From NCBI GenBank assembly GCA_041905405.1, contig JAYRLC010000007.1, forward strand, positions 85,696 to 149,695: a stretch of DNA of 64,000 nucleotides, read 5' to 3'. Source of the DNA: RAM1 sp041905405 (lineage in GTDB: Bacteria > Pseudomonadota > Gammaproteobacteria > Burkholderiales > Burkholderiaceae_C). Made by a program: the position numbers and the translations under genes. Shown piece by piece: positions 52,719 through 61,086 of the stretch (positions are counted from its first letter, which is position 1; each line of letters begins with the position of its first letter). Under the pieces are notes generated by a model that saw nothing but the letters and a program-made list of their open reading frames with translations, was not told where the DNA came from and searched no databases.

Positions 52719-53615
52719 ATGAAAGTCCGCGCCAACGGCATCGACGTCGAGGTCGAGGACACCGGCGCCGATGGCTCGCAGGCGGGCCGTCCCGTGGTGA
52801 TGCTCATCATGGGCCTGGGCATGCAGCTCATCGCCTGGCCGCCGGCCCTGGTGCAGGCGCTGGTGGATGCGGGCTTCCGCGTGATACGCCACGACAACCG
52901 CGACATTGGCCTGAGCCAGCACTTCGACCATCTGGGCATGCCCAATGTGCTGTGGGAATCGCTCAAGCTCAAGCTGCGCCTGAACGTGCGCGCCCCGTAC
53001 CGGCTGCACGACATGGCACTGGACGCGATCGGCGTGCTGGACGCGTTGGGCATCCCGCAGGCCCACATCGTCGGCGTCAGCATGGGCGGCATGATCGCCC
53101 AGTGGGTGGCGCTGGCGGCGCCGCAGCGTTGCCTGAGCCTGACCAGCATCATGAGCACCAGCGGCGCGCGCGGCCTGCCCGAGCCGAAGGCGCACGTTGT
53201 GCGTGCGCTGCTCGGCCGGCCCGCGGGGCCGGGGCAGCAGGCGATCGTGGACCACTACGTCAAGCTCTTCCGCGTGATCGGCAGCCCCGGCTACCCGCAG
53301 GATGACGCGCAGATGCGCGCGCGCATCCTGGCCGGGCTGCAGCGCAACCACCACCCCGTGGGTACCGTGCGCCAGCTGCTGGCCGTGGCCGCCGACACGG
53401 GCCACCGCGCGCCGCAGCTTGCGCGCATCACCGCGCCCACGCTGGTGATGCATGGCAAGGACGACCCGCTCGTGCCGTACCCCTGCGGCCTGGACACCGC
53501 CAGACGCATTCCCGGCGCGCGCATGGTCGGCATAGGCGGCATGGGCCACGACCTGCCGCCCGGCGTGGTGGACCGCCTGCTCGAACCGCTGCTGCCACAT
53601 CTGCAAGGCGCCTGA
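52719..53615 (+). CDS. Alpha/beta hydrolase
   Basis: This 298-residue serine hydrolase has the nucleophile elbow GVSMGG (Ser121), the acid in HGKDDPLVP and the His in GMGHDLP, completing a catalytic triad. The oxyanion region is LIMGLGMQ. It resembles cytoplasmic esterases of the RdmC type. No substrate is indicated. It starts 10 bases after the dioxygenase gene. Confidence 0.88.
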   Translation: MKVRANGIDVEVEDTGADGSQAGRPVVMLIMGLGMQLIAWPPALVQALVDAGFRVIRHDNRDIGLSQHFDHLGMPNVLWESLKLKLRLNVRAPYRLHDMALDAIGVLDALGIPQAHIVGVSMGGMIAQWVALAAPQRCLSLTSIMSTSGARGLPEPKAHVVRALLGRPAGPGQQAIVDHYVKLFRVIGSPGYPQDDAQMRARILAGLQRNHHPVGTVRQLLAVAADTGHRAPQLARITAPTLVMHGKDDPLVPYPCGLDTARRIPGARMVGIGGMGHDLPPGVVDRLLEPLLPHLQGA

Positions 53616-53630
53616 CCGCGTATTCAATCC

Positions 53631-54485
53631 ATGACCGCTCCCAACACCCCCGAAGGCTCGCTGCTGGGCAAGCCCGCGGCCTATGCCGACCAGTACGACG
53701 CGGCGCTGTTGTTTCCCATTGCACGCGCAGCCAAGCGCGAAGAGATCGGGCTCACGGGCCCGTTGCCGTTCTTCGGCGCCGACATGTGGACGGCCTTCGA
53801 GCTGAGCTGGCTCACGCCGCGAGGCAAGCCGCAGGTGGCGATCGCGCACGTCACCATTCCGTGCGAGACGCCCAACATCATCGAAAGCAAGTCGTTCAAG
53901 CTGTACCTGAACAGCTTCAACAACACCCGTTTCGACGGACCGGACGCGGTGCGCGAGCGCCTGCGCGCCGACGTGTCGGAAGCGGTGTGGCGCGGCGCTG
54001 CGCCCATGTCGTCGGTCGGCGTGCGGCTGGTGCTGCCCGAGGCGTTCGACCGCGAACCCATCCACGAACTGGACGGCCTGAGCCTGGACCGCCTGGACAT
54101 CGAATGCACGCACTACCGGCCCGCGCCCGACCTGCTCACGGCCGCGTTTGACGAGCAGCCCGTGACGGAAGTGCTCACCAGCAACCTGCTCAAAAGCAAC
54201 TGCCTGGTCACCGGACAACCGGACTGGGGCAGCGTGCGCATCGCCTACAGCGGCCCGCAGATCGACCAGGGCTCGCTGCTGCGCTATATCGTGAGCTTTC
54301 GTAACCACAACGAGTTTCATGAGCAGTGCGTGGAGCGCATCTTCGCGGACATCCGCGCGCGCTGCCGACCCACCCAGCTGTCGGTCCATGCGCGTTACAC
54401 CCGGCGCGGCGGGCTGGACATCAACCCGTTGCGCACCAGCCACCCGCAGGCGCTTCCGGCCAACGTTCGCACCGCACGGCAGTAG
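53631..54485 (+). CDS. queF: NADPH-dependent 7-cyano-7-deazaguanine reductase (long type)
   Basis: QueF reduces preQ0 to preQ1 for queuosine synthesis. The 284-residue protein is the long, tandem-domain type as in E. coli. It has the preQ0-binding motif ESKSFKLYLNSFNNT (85-99), catalytic Cys191 in NCLVTGQPDWGS, and Asp198. It follows the hydrolase gene by 15 bases. No preQ1 riboswitch is visible in that short gap. Confidence 0.96.
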   Translation: MTAPNTPEGSLLGKPAAYADQYDAALLFPIARAAKREEIGLTGPLPFFGADMWTAFELSWLTPRGKPQVAIAHVTIPCETPNIIESKSFKLYLNSFNNTRFDGPDAVRERLRADVSEAVWRGAAPMSSVGVRLVLPEAFDREPIHELDGLSLDRLDIECTHYRPAPDLLTAAFDEQPVTEVLTSNLLKSNCLVTGQPDWGSVRIAYSGPQIDQGSLLRYIVSFRNHNEFHEQCVERIFADIRARCRPTQLSVHARYTRRGGLDINPLRTSHPQALPANVRTARQ

Positions 54486-54542
54486 CGTCTAGAGCTGAGA
54501 TATGTCAAAAAGCATAGGTATCTCGATAGCGTCGAACTATCA

Positions 54543-55142
54543 TTGCTGGCCTTGAAGAATGACCTCGTTGCTCATGCTGCCAGCAGTCGTAATGAAAGTG
54601 TCGACGCGCTGAAGCGCCTGCGTGCTGCCACGCAGGCGCTGCATCACCAACTGGATGCGCAGTTGCCGCTCGCCCGTATTGACGCCCGGCGCAGCGACTA
54701 CCTCGCACATCTGTGTGTTCTGCAGCCCTGGCTTGCCGCGCTCGCGCCGTTCATGCAGCGCATCGGCTGGGGTGACGGTTATGCCCGTTTGGCCGCCGAC
54801 GATCTGGCCCTGGCCGGTGAACCAGTGCCCGCGCCCTGGACCCCTGCATGGCCAGCCTCTTCCGCGGCGCCCGGCTTTGTGTGGGGCGTGGCCTATGTGG
54901 TCGAAGGCTCGCAGCTGGGGGGGCAGACGCTGTACCGGCGCCTGCAAGGTGCGCTTGCGCCGCTGCCATTGAATTTCCTGCGTGGCCATGGCGACGCCAC
55001 GGGATCCCACTGGCGCCGGTTTCTGGCCGCCTTGGACGAAGCGCTGGATTCACACACCGCCATCGACGCCGCCTGCGACGGCGCCGTGTGGGCGTTTACG
55101 ACCCTGATAGACAACTACAAAAGAAAAGGACTTGTTGGATGA
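54543..55142 (+). CDS. bphO: Bacterial heme oxygenase (biliverdin supplier of the phytochrome)
   Basis: BphO opens heme to biliverdin IX-alpha, the chromophore of the next gene's product. The 199-residue sequence has the proximal His34 in ATQALHHQLD and the distal helix GVAYVVEGSQLGGQTLY. No ATG or GTG fits the N terminus; TTG 54543 or TTG 54552 is the likely start, so expression may be weak. The stop overlaps the phytochrome start (ATGA). The 57 bases before it hold an AT-rich stretch and a 17-codon mini-frame. Confidence 0.88.
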   Translation: MLALKNDLVAHAASSRNESVDALKRLRAATQALHHQLDAQLPLARIDARRSDYLAHLCVLQPWLAALAPFMQRIGWGDGYARLAADDLALAGEPVPAPWTPAWPASSAAPGFVWGVAYVVEGSQLGGQTLYRRLQGALAPLPLNFLRGHGDATGSHWRRFLAALDEALDSHTAIDAACDGAVWAFTTLIDNYKRKGLVG

Positions 55143-57292
55143 AATCGGCAACCGGCGAATTTGAAGTCACGCTGGACAACTGCGATCGCGAGCCCATTCA
55201 CATTCCGGGGCGCATCCAGTCCCACGGCATTCTGCTGGCGTTGGGCCCGGACCGTCGTGTGAGCCATCTGAGCGCCAATGCCGCACAGATGCTCGGGGCA
55301 GACGCGCCGGTGCTGGGCCAGCCGCTGGCCGAGACCTGCCTGGCCGCGCAAGCTGACGTCATGCAGGCACTGCAGGAATGCCTGGACGCGGACGGCGACG
55401 ACGTGAACCCCGTTGCACTCGAGGTGCAGGTCTGCGGCGCGAGCTATGAGCTGGTGGGCCATCGCCTGGGCGACCGGGTGGTCGTGGAACTGGAGCGGCT
55501 GGCCGGGGAGTCCGAGGCCGGCGCGGACCATGCCTTCAAGGGCCACCGCGCGCTGAACCGGCTCAAGCGCCAGCGCACGCTGGCCGACTTGCTGGCCGCG
55601 GCGGTGGAAGAGGTGCGGGCGCTGACCGGCTTTGACCGCGTCATGGCGTACCGCTTCCGGCATGACGACAGCGGCGACGTGGTGGCCGAGTCCTGCGCGC
55701 AATCGCTGGAGCCCTTCGTGGGGCGGCGCTATCCGGCCAGCGACATCCCGGCACAAGCCCGGCGCCTGTATGTGCTGAACACGCTGCGCAACATTGCCGA
55801 TGTGCGCAGCCAGACCGTGCCTGTGCTGGCGCTGCCTGGCGAGCAGGCGCCGCTGGACATGAGCTACTGCGTGATGCGCAGCGTATCGCCCGTGCACATC
55901 GAATACCTGAACAACCTGGGCGTGGGCGCGTCCATGAGCATCTCGGTTGTGATCAACGGGGCGCTGTGGGGCATGATCGCCTGCCACCACATGGCGCCGC
56001 GCCATGTGCCCTACAGCGTGCGCTCGGCCTGCGACGTGGTGGCGCAGATCCTGGCGGCCAATGTGCAGGGTCTGAGCGCGCGTGAGCACGCCCAGCGGGC
56101 CGAGGCGGCTGCGTCCGCGCGATCCCGCGCCATTGAGCTTCTGCTGCACGGCGACGACGGCGTGTTCTCGCTGATGCCGCAGGCCGCGGAGCTGTGCGGC
56201 ATGTTCGATGCTCATGGGTTGGTGCTGGCCGAGGACTCCAAACTCGCGACGTGGGGGGGCGTGCCTGCTCAGGCCGCACGCGAATTCGTCCAGTGGCTGA
56301 ACGACTCGGCGGCCGATCGCCAGCGGCCGCTGGCCTGGGCGAACACACTGGCTGACCTGCCGGCCGCGTTAAAGGCCGCGCTGGGCAACTGGTGCGGCTA
56401 CCTTGCCATGCGCTTTTCGGATCTGACGCGCGGCTGGGTTGTGCTGCTGCGCAAGGAGCAGATTGAAACCATTGCCTGGGGTGGCCGACCCGAGAAGGAA
56501 TACACCACGGGCCCGCTGGGCCCCCGCCTGACGCCGCGCGGGTCATTTGACGTCTGGAAGGAAGAAGTGCGCGGGGCGGCTGTTCCGTGGACAGCGGCAG
56601 ACCTGGAAATCGGTCATGACTTCATGGCCGAACTGGTCCGTGCCAGCGTGGCCCGCAGCGCCGAGCTGGAGCGCGCCCGCTCGCACCTGCTGTCCATGCT
56701 GTCTGTCGGTATGGAGCGCGTCAGTGGCCCGCAGGCCGACGACACGAATCCCGGCCGGCCTCCCGGCACGCGCATGCAACGCCTGGTGGGCCAGGTGCTG
56801 GACGCATCGCGCCTGCAGACCGGCGGGGATCTGGGGCTGCGCATGGAGCCGTGCGATCTGGCCGCGCTGGTGCGCGAACTGATCGACGAAGCAGCCGTGG
56901 CGCATCCGGACACCCGTTTCATCCGCGAACTGCCCCGGTCACTGCCGGTGGTCGCGGACGCCGAACGGCTGCGTGACACCGTGCGCGGCCTCGTCAGCAA
57001 TGCCCGCCTGCACGGCGCGCCTGGTGAACCCGTGCTGGTGCAGCTGCAGCAGGTGGGTGATGACGTGGTGCTGGACGTCACCAATACCGGCGCGGCTATC
57101 GCCGAGGAGGTTGCCCAAACGCTGTTCGACCCTTTCCGCGCGTCGGTGGCGATGCAGGCGACGGCAGGCCTGGGCCTGGGGTTGTATATCGCCCGCCACG
57201 TGGCGCTGGGCCATGGCGGGAACCTGTCGTATGCCTACGCGGAGCCTTACGTGACGTTTTCGCTAAGCCTGCCGCTCAACCCGCCTCGCTGA
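55139..57292 (+). CDS. bphP: Bacteriophytochrome with degenerate histidine-kinase output
   Basis: This is a red/far-red photoreceptor of 717 residues with PAS, GAF and PHY domains. Biliverdin should attach to Cys15 (NCDREPIHIPG). The GAF has PASDIPAQAR, and the PHY tongue has LTPRGSFDVWKEEVRG. The output module keeps an ATPase domain (N box GLVSNARLHG, G2 GLGLGLYIARH). The phosphoacceptor box, normally SHDLRDPL in close relatives, reads SVGMERVS here, with Val523 where His is expected, so autophosphorylation at the normal site is unlikely. No frameshift restores it. Translation is coupled to bphO, and no response regulator gene is adjacent. It overlaps the convergent crotonase gene by 17 bases. 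Confidence 0.92.
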   Translation: MKSATGEFEVTLDNCDREPIHIPGRIQSHGILLALGPDRRVSHLSANAAQMLGADAPVLGQPLAETCLAAQADVMQALQECLDADGDDVNPVALEVQVCGASYELVGHRLGDRVVVELERLAGESEAGADHAFKGHRALNRLKRQRTLADLLAAAVEEVRALTGFDRVMAYRFRHDDSGDVVAESCAQSLEPFVGRRYPASDIPAQARRLYVLNTLRNIADVRSQTVPVLALPGEQAPLDMSYCVMRSVSPVHIEYLNNLGVGASMSISVVINGALWGMIACHHMAPRHVPYSVRSACDVVAQILAANVQGLSAREHAQRAEAAASARSRAIELLLHGDDGVFSLMPQAAELCGMFDAHGLVLAEDSKLATWGGVPAQAAREFVQWLNDSAADRQRPLAWANTLADLPAALKAALGNWCGYLAMRFSDLTRGWVVLLRKEQIETIAWGGRPEKEYTTGPLGPRLTPRGSFDVWKEEVRGAAVPWTAADLEIGHDFMAELVRASVARSAELERARSHLLSMLSVGMERVSGPQADDTNPGRPPGTRMQRLVGQVLDASRLQTGGDLGLRMEPCDLAALVRELIDEAAVAHPDTRFIRELPRSLPVVADAERLRDTVRGLVSNARLHGAPGEPVLVQLQQVGDDVVLDVTNTGAAIAEEVAQTLFDPFRASVAMQATAGLGLGLYIARHVALGHGGNLSYAYAEPYVTFSLSLPLNPPR

Positions 57293-58109
57293 ACTGCACC
57301 AGCGGCGGCAGCGGCGCAAAGCTGCCGGGGCGCTTTTCCTTCATGGCCGCGACGGATTCGCGCACGTTTGCGTTGCTCCAGATCGCGCCTTGCACCCAGC
57401 CCATCTGCCTGAGCGCGTCGTCCACCGAATGGTCGCGCGCGTAGTGGATGACCTGCTTGGTGCCCCAGATGGCCACGGGCGGCTTGGCGGCGATCTCGGT
57501 GGCGCACTGCATCGCTGCGGCCAGCAGGGCCTGCGGCGTATCGAACACTTCGTTCACCAGCCCCAGGGCCAGCGCCTTCTGTGCGGGCAGGCGGCGGCCG
57601 GTGTAGGCCAGCTCCTTGACGACGGCCAGCGGGATGAGTTTGGGCAGGCGCTGCAGCGTGCCCACGTCGGCCACCATGCCGATGTTGATTTCCTGGATGC
57701 AGAAGAACGCGTCGGCCGTCGCGTAGCGGATGCAGCAGGCGGTGACCATGTCGACCGCGCCGCCGATGCAGCCGCCCTGGATGGCCGCGATGACCGGAAT
57801 GCGCAGCGTCTCCAGCTTCGTGAACGTCTGCTGCATGGGCAACAGCAGGTCATAGATGGCGGCGCGGCCTTCGGGGCTCTGGTCGTCCATGGCGATGGCG
57901 CCGCCAAAGGTCTCCAGCGCCATGCCCGCGCTGAAATGCTTGCCCGTGGACGAGATCACCAGCGCCCGCGCCCGGCCGTCGCGGTGCAGCTGCGTCAACG
58001 CGTTGTCCAGCTCGCGCCAGAACGTAGGGTTCATGGTGTTCAGCGCCTCGGGCCGGTTCAGCACGAGGTGGGCGACATGGTCTTTCTCGGTCAGTTCAAA
58101 GCATTGCAT
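57276..58109 (-). CDS. Enoyl-CoA hydratase/isomerase (crotonase) family protein
   Basis: This 277-residue crotonase has the oxyanion-hole segments GKHFSAGMALETF and GGCIGGAVDMVTACCIRYA. The acid pattern and QEINIGMVADVGTLQRLP resemble delta3,5-delta2,4-dienoyl-CoA isomerases more than hydratases. ATG 58109 is preceded by AGGAG and was chosen over a start 21 bases upstream. It likely acts in fatty acid breakdown. Confidence 0.88.
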   Translation of the reverse strand: MQCFELTEKDHVAHLVLNRPEALNTMNPTFWRELDNALTQLHRDGRARALVISSTGKHFSAGMALETFGGAIAMDDQSPEGRAAIYDLLLPMQQTFTKLETLRIPVIAAIQGGCIGGAVDMVTACCIRYATADAFFCIQEINIGMVADVGTLQRLPKLIPLAVVKELAYTGRRLPAQKALALGLVNEVFDTPQALLAAAMQCATEIAAKPPVAIWGTKQVIHYARDHSVDDALRQMGWVQGAIWSNANVRESVAAMKEKRPGSFAPLPPLVQFSEAG

Positions 58110-58188
58110 GGCGGTCTCCTGTGCCGCCACTGTACGGCGCGCAGGCGCCTGCCGGAAAGCGCCTGCGGGACAGCGCCGTGGGTGCGTG

Positions 58189-58851
58189 CTAGACCCTGCG
58201 TCGCCGCGGCACGACCTGCAGTTGCACCGTGGCCCGGGCCACGGCTGCGCCGACAGTCACGGTCTGCGCGGGCAGGTCGATCAACTGCTCGCCGTGCCAC
58301 ACGCGGACCTGCGCCGTGCCATCGGGGATGTCGCCGAAAACGGCCTGGCCTTCGGGCGTGGTCAGTTGCGCCCAGGGCGAGTCCGAGACGTAGACGTGGC
58401 CTCGCATGGAACCATGAATGTGGCAGCCAAGCAGCACCGCCCCTGCCTTGTCCAGCGTGACTTCCGCCGTTTTGGCGGGTTTGCCGTCTGCCTTCGCATC
58501 CAGGCGCAGCTCGAACCCGCCACCGGTGCCGGTGCCGGTGAACTGCGACAGTCCGGCAGCCGAGCCGCGCACGTGGTGCTCCCACGCGTCGTTGTTGCTG
58601 AACGTGACTCTGGCGCCGACGGGCACGATCGTGACCGTGGGGACGAAGCGCATCTTGTCCTGATTGATCGTGGCGGCGGTCGGCAGCGGAACCTTGGGTG
58701 CGCCTTTGGTGGCCGGCACGACCACCACGACGGCATCCTGGACAGGCTTGCCCTCCTTGTCCAGCACCGTGACGGACACGGTGCCGGCGTGCGCGGCCGC
58801 TGCCAGGGAGCATGCCACCAGCAGGGCAAAGTGTGGGTGTCGCATGGCCAT
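58189..58851 (-). CDS. Exported cupredoxin-like (amicyanin-type) copper protein
   Basis: This 220-residue secreted protein has a signal peptide (LLVACSLAAAAHA) and a cupredoxin domain. The copper site is His92 or His93 (NDAWEHHV) with Cys143, His146 and Met149; the C-x2-H-x2-M spacing is that of amicyanin. A beta-rich C-terminal domain with a basic RRRR tail follows. Relatives are annotated as methylamine utilisation-type proteins, but no methylamine dehydrogenase is here. Its start shares one base with the hemoglobin stop (TGATG). Confidence 0.85.
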   Translation of the reverse strand: MAMRHPHFALLVACSLAAAAHAGTVSVTVLDKEGKPVQDAVVVVVPATKGAPKVPLPTAATINQDKMRFVPTVTIVPVGARVTFSNNDAWEHHVRGSAAGLSQFTGTGTGGGFELRLDAKADGKPAKTAEVTLDKAGAVLLGCHIHGSMRGHVYVSDSPWAQLTTPEGQAVFGDIPDGTAQVRVWHGEQLIDLPAQTVTVGAAVARATVQLQVVPRRRRV

Positions 58852-59300
58852 CAGCGCACCGTGATCGTGTCGCGGTGCATTGGTGCCAGTTGCGCCAGCA
58901 ACTGGTTCTGCGCGCGGAACGGGATGCCCTGCGCCTGCATCGTCTGCTGGAGCACTTCGACCAGCGCATTGAAGTCGGACTTCTTGATATCCAGATTGGC
59001 ATGCGCGGATTTCATGTCGGCGCCCTTGTACGAACAGGGACCGCCAGTGACCTGGCAGAACTGCTCCACGAGCTGTTCCTTCACGCGCTGCTGGTTGGCC
59101 GGCTTGAAGTGCGGCGCCGTGCGTGGATCGGCCAGCAGCCGCACCATGAAGTCATCCATCAGCTTCACCAGACCTGGCTTGGCGCCAAACGTCTGGTAGA
59201 GCGCATCGGAGGCCGGCATACCGGCAGCAGCGGGCGCGGGGGTCTGGGCAGAAGCCAGGCCGCAGAAAGCCAGGACCAGGGCAATGAGGGTCGTTTTCAT
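58851..59300 (-). CDS. Secreted group I truncated hemoglobin
   Basis: This 149-residue protein begins with a signal peptide (KTTLIALVLAFCGLASAQT), so this truncated hemoglobin is expected in the periplasm. The proximal heme ligand is His100 in MKSAHANLDI. The position that is usually Tyr at B10 (FY) reads Phe51-Met52, so ligand stabilisation should differ from classic trHbI. It sits between DUF3034 and the cupredoxin gene and is likely expressed with both. Confidence 0.85.
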   Translation of the reverse strand: MKTTLIALVLAFCGLASAQTPAPAAAGMPASDALYQTFGAKPGLVKLMDDFMVRLLADPRTAPHFKPANQQRVKEQLVEQFCQVTGGPCSYKGADMKSAHANLDIKKSDFNALVEVLQQTMQAQGIPFRAQNQLLAQLAPMHRDTITVR

Positions 59301-59318
59301 GGGGATTCCTTGTGAAGA

Positions 59319-60251
59319 TCAGAACGCAACCTGTGCCGACAGGTAGGCACCGGTCTGTTTGCGGTTGCCGGTGATGCCGGGAACGACCCGGCCCAGGTCC
59401 ACGTAGGCCAGGGTCACCGAAAGGTTCTTGCTGGGAGCCCAGGCAATGAAGATGTCCTTCCAGTCATCCTCGCGCAGTGCGCTGCCCAGTCCGGCCGCGC
59501 GGCCCAATGCTTCCAGGTTGTTGGGCTTGAAACGGTATTCGGCGCCTACCGCCACGTTACGGCTCAGCAGATACGCCACCGACAGCTCCGGCTGCAGGCT
59601 GTAGCTGTCACGGGCCGGGTTTTTGCCGCCGAAGCCCAGCAGGCCGTTCTGGTTGGCCTTGGTGGCACGCAGCGTGCCGTTGACGAGCAGGCCCTGCGCC
59701 AGCAGGAGTTTGGTCGCGCTGACATACGCATCCACGCCGCTGGTTTTGGCGCCCAGGAAGTTCAGCACCGAACCCAGCGAACCGGGGCGTGTGTTTTTGT
59801 ATTCCAGCCCCACGGCAATCTGCGGCATCCACGTGTCGCTGTCCAGAACGGCGTCGCCCGCCACACGGAGCTTGACGCCCACGATGTCCATTTTGATGTG
59901 CTGGCCGGGCGTCACACCGAACGGTGCGATGCCGTTCAGCGCGATGGCCGGGGAGGCATTGAAGTCCTGCCGCGCCAAGGACAGTTCAAGGCGATCCTTG
60001 AAACCCAGCGTCGCGCCATAGGTAGTCAGTCCGTAATCCTGCGTGCTGGCCCGTGACAGGTGCGCGGATGCGCCGGTTTCACCTTCGGTGGCGTTGGTGC
60101 CGATCACCGCCCACGGGGTCAGCCCGCCGCCCGCCGCGCCATCAATGGAGCTGACCCCTCCGGTCAGCAGCAGCTTGCCGGTGTCGGCCTGTGCCAGGCT
60201 TGCCCCCAGTGCGGCCAATGCCAGGACCAGTGCCTTTTTCGCATGTTTCAT
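59319..60251 (-). CDS. DUF3034 outer-membrane-type protein
   Basis: This 310-residue protein has a signal peptide (ALVLALAALGASLAQA), alternating beta-strand character, and a terminal Phe, as outer-membrane beta barrels have. It matches the DUF3034 family. A Gly-rich N-terminal region (GGVSSIDGAAGGGLTPWAVIG) starts the mature protein. It is the first gene of a three-gene unit with the truncated hemoglobin and the cupredoxin; its function is unknown. Confidence 0.8.
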   Translation of the reverse strand: MKHAKKALVLALAALGASLAQADTGKLLLTGGVSSIDGAAGGGLTPWAVIGTNATEGETGASAHLSRASTQDYGLTTYGATLGFKDRLELSLARQDFNASPAIALNGIAPFGVTPGQHIKMDIVGVKLRVAGDAVLDSDTWMPQIAVGLEYKNTRPGSLGSVLNFLGAKTSGVDAYVSATKLLLAQGLLVNGTLRATKANQNGLLGFGGKNPARDSYSLQPELSVAYLLSRNVAVGAEYRFKPNNLEALGRAAGLGSALREDDWKDIFIAWAPSKNLSVTLAYVDLGRVVPGITGNRKQTGAYLSAQVAF

Positions 60252-60354
60252 TGTGGAACTCCGTCGTTGAAAAAATGGGATACCAGCCCGTTACGACGGT
60301 TTGTCACATTTGGATTCAATTGTGGGCAGCCGGCCCACCGGCGCGGACCGACGG

Positions 60355-60633
60355 CTAGCGCCGCCCGGCCCAGTCGCAGCGCAACCTGCAAGCCCTGTGC
60401 GCGCGCAGGCGCCACGCAACATACCCGCCGGGCAACAACATGCCTGCCATGCACAGGGGTATGGCCCACCACTGGCCAAAGGCCAGCGCGGGCAGCCAGC
60501 CAACCCAGCCCATGAGCCACAGCGTCAGCACGGCGTCCCACAGGTGGTACTCCACCGGATGGTCGATGCGGTGTGCGACGAGCCAATGCTTGATGCGCTG
60601 CATTTCGGTCAGGGTCATGGCGGCCGCTTTCAT
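60355..60633 (-). CDS. Small membrane protein, hypothetical
   Basis: This 92-residue protein of unrecognised family has a charged N-terminal helix (MQRIKHWLVAHRIDHPVEYHLWD) and two membrane segments (AVLTLWLMGWVGWLPALAF and WAIPLCMAGMLLPGGYVAW), then a short Arg/Cys tail. ATG 60633 or 60618 could start it. It lies upstream of the DUF3034 gene on the same strand, 103 bases apart. Confidence 0.7.
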   Translation of the reverse strand: MKAAAMTLTEMQRIKHWLVAHRIDHPVEYHLWDAVLTLWLMGWVGWLPALAFGQWWAIPLCMAGMLLPGGYVAWRLRAHRACRLRCDWAGRR

Positions 60634-60787
60634 CAAAACAGGGGGGTGGTTTTACTGTAAGAATGGAGTAAGGATCCGTCAACAGCTGCAGACATTCGGG
60701 AAAGCCCTGAGCGCTTTGTCAGGCGAATGACAGTGCTTGCGGGCACAGTGCAGACCACTACAAAAGAATGCGTTGAGGAGACATCGG

Positions 60788-61078
60788 ATGGAGACCACCC
60801 AACCCAGCCTGCCGCCACCGCAGCAGCAACAGCAGCGACGCTTCCGGCAGACGCCGCGCGGAAAGTTGCGAGCCCGCGCGCCGGCGCGGTCCACCGCGCA
60901 TGCCGCGCTGTCGGCCCATCTGCACGACCTGCTGCAGATGTGCGGCGACGGGGCGGACCTGAACCAGTTGCGGCAGTTCATGCCGCCACGCACGCTGCAG
61001 GAGTCGTTGCAGACATTGGTGGCGTTGGGACTGGTGGAACCTGTGGCGCCGCCTGCCTCGCAACTTGCAGCGGCCTGA
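60788..61078 (+). CDS. Small hypothetical protein, basic N terminus
   Basis: This 96-residue protein has a Gln-rich start (PPPQQQQQRRF), an Arg-rich segment, and a helical C-terminal domain (HLHDLLQMCG to LVEPVAP) that could be a winged-helix-like half. GAGGAG 8 bases before ATG 60788 supports translation. No family is recognised. It converges with the anti-sigma gene, 8 bases apart. Confidence 0.65.
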   Translation: METTQPSLPPPQQQQQRRFRQTPRGKLRARAPARSTAHAALSAHLHDLLQMCGDGADLNQLRQFMPPRTLQESLQTLVALGLVEPVAPPASQLAAA

Positions 61079-61086
61079 GCCACCGC

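Noticed and set aside
53616..53630. preQ1 riboswitch before queF
   Set aside because: Only 15 bases separate queF from the preceding stop and no aptamer-like structure fits.
54502..54555. 17-codon mini-frame as a separate gene
   Set aside because: Weak ribosome binding site and no recognisable peptide; reported only as a possible regulatory overlap.
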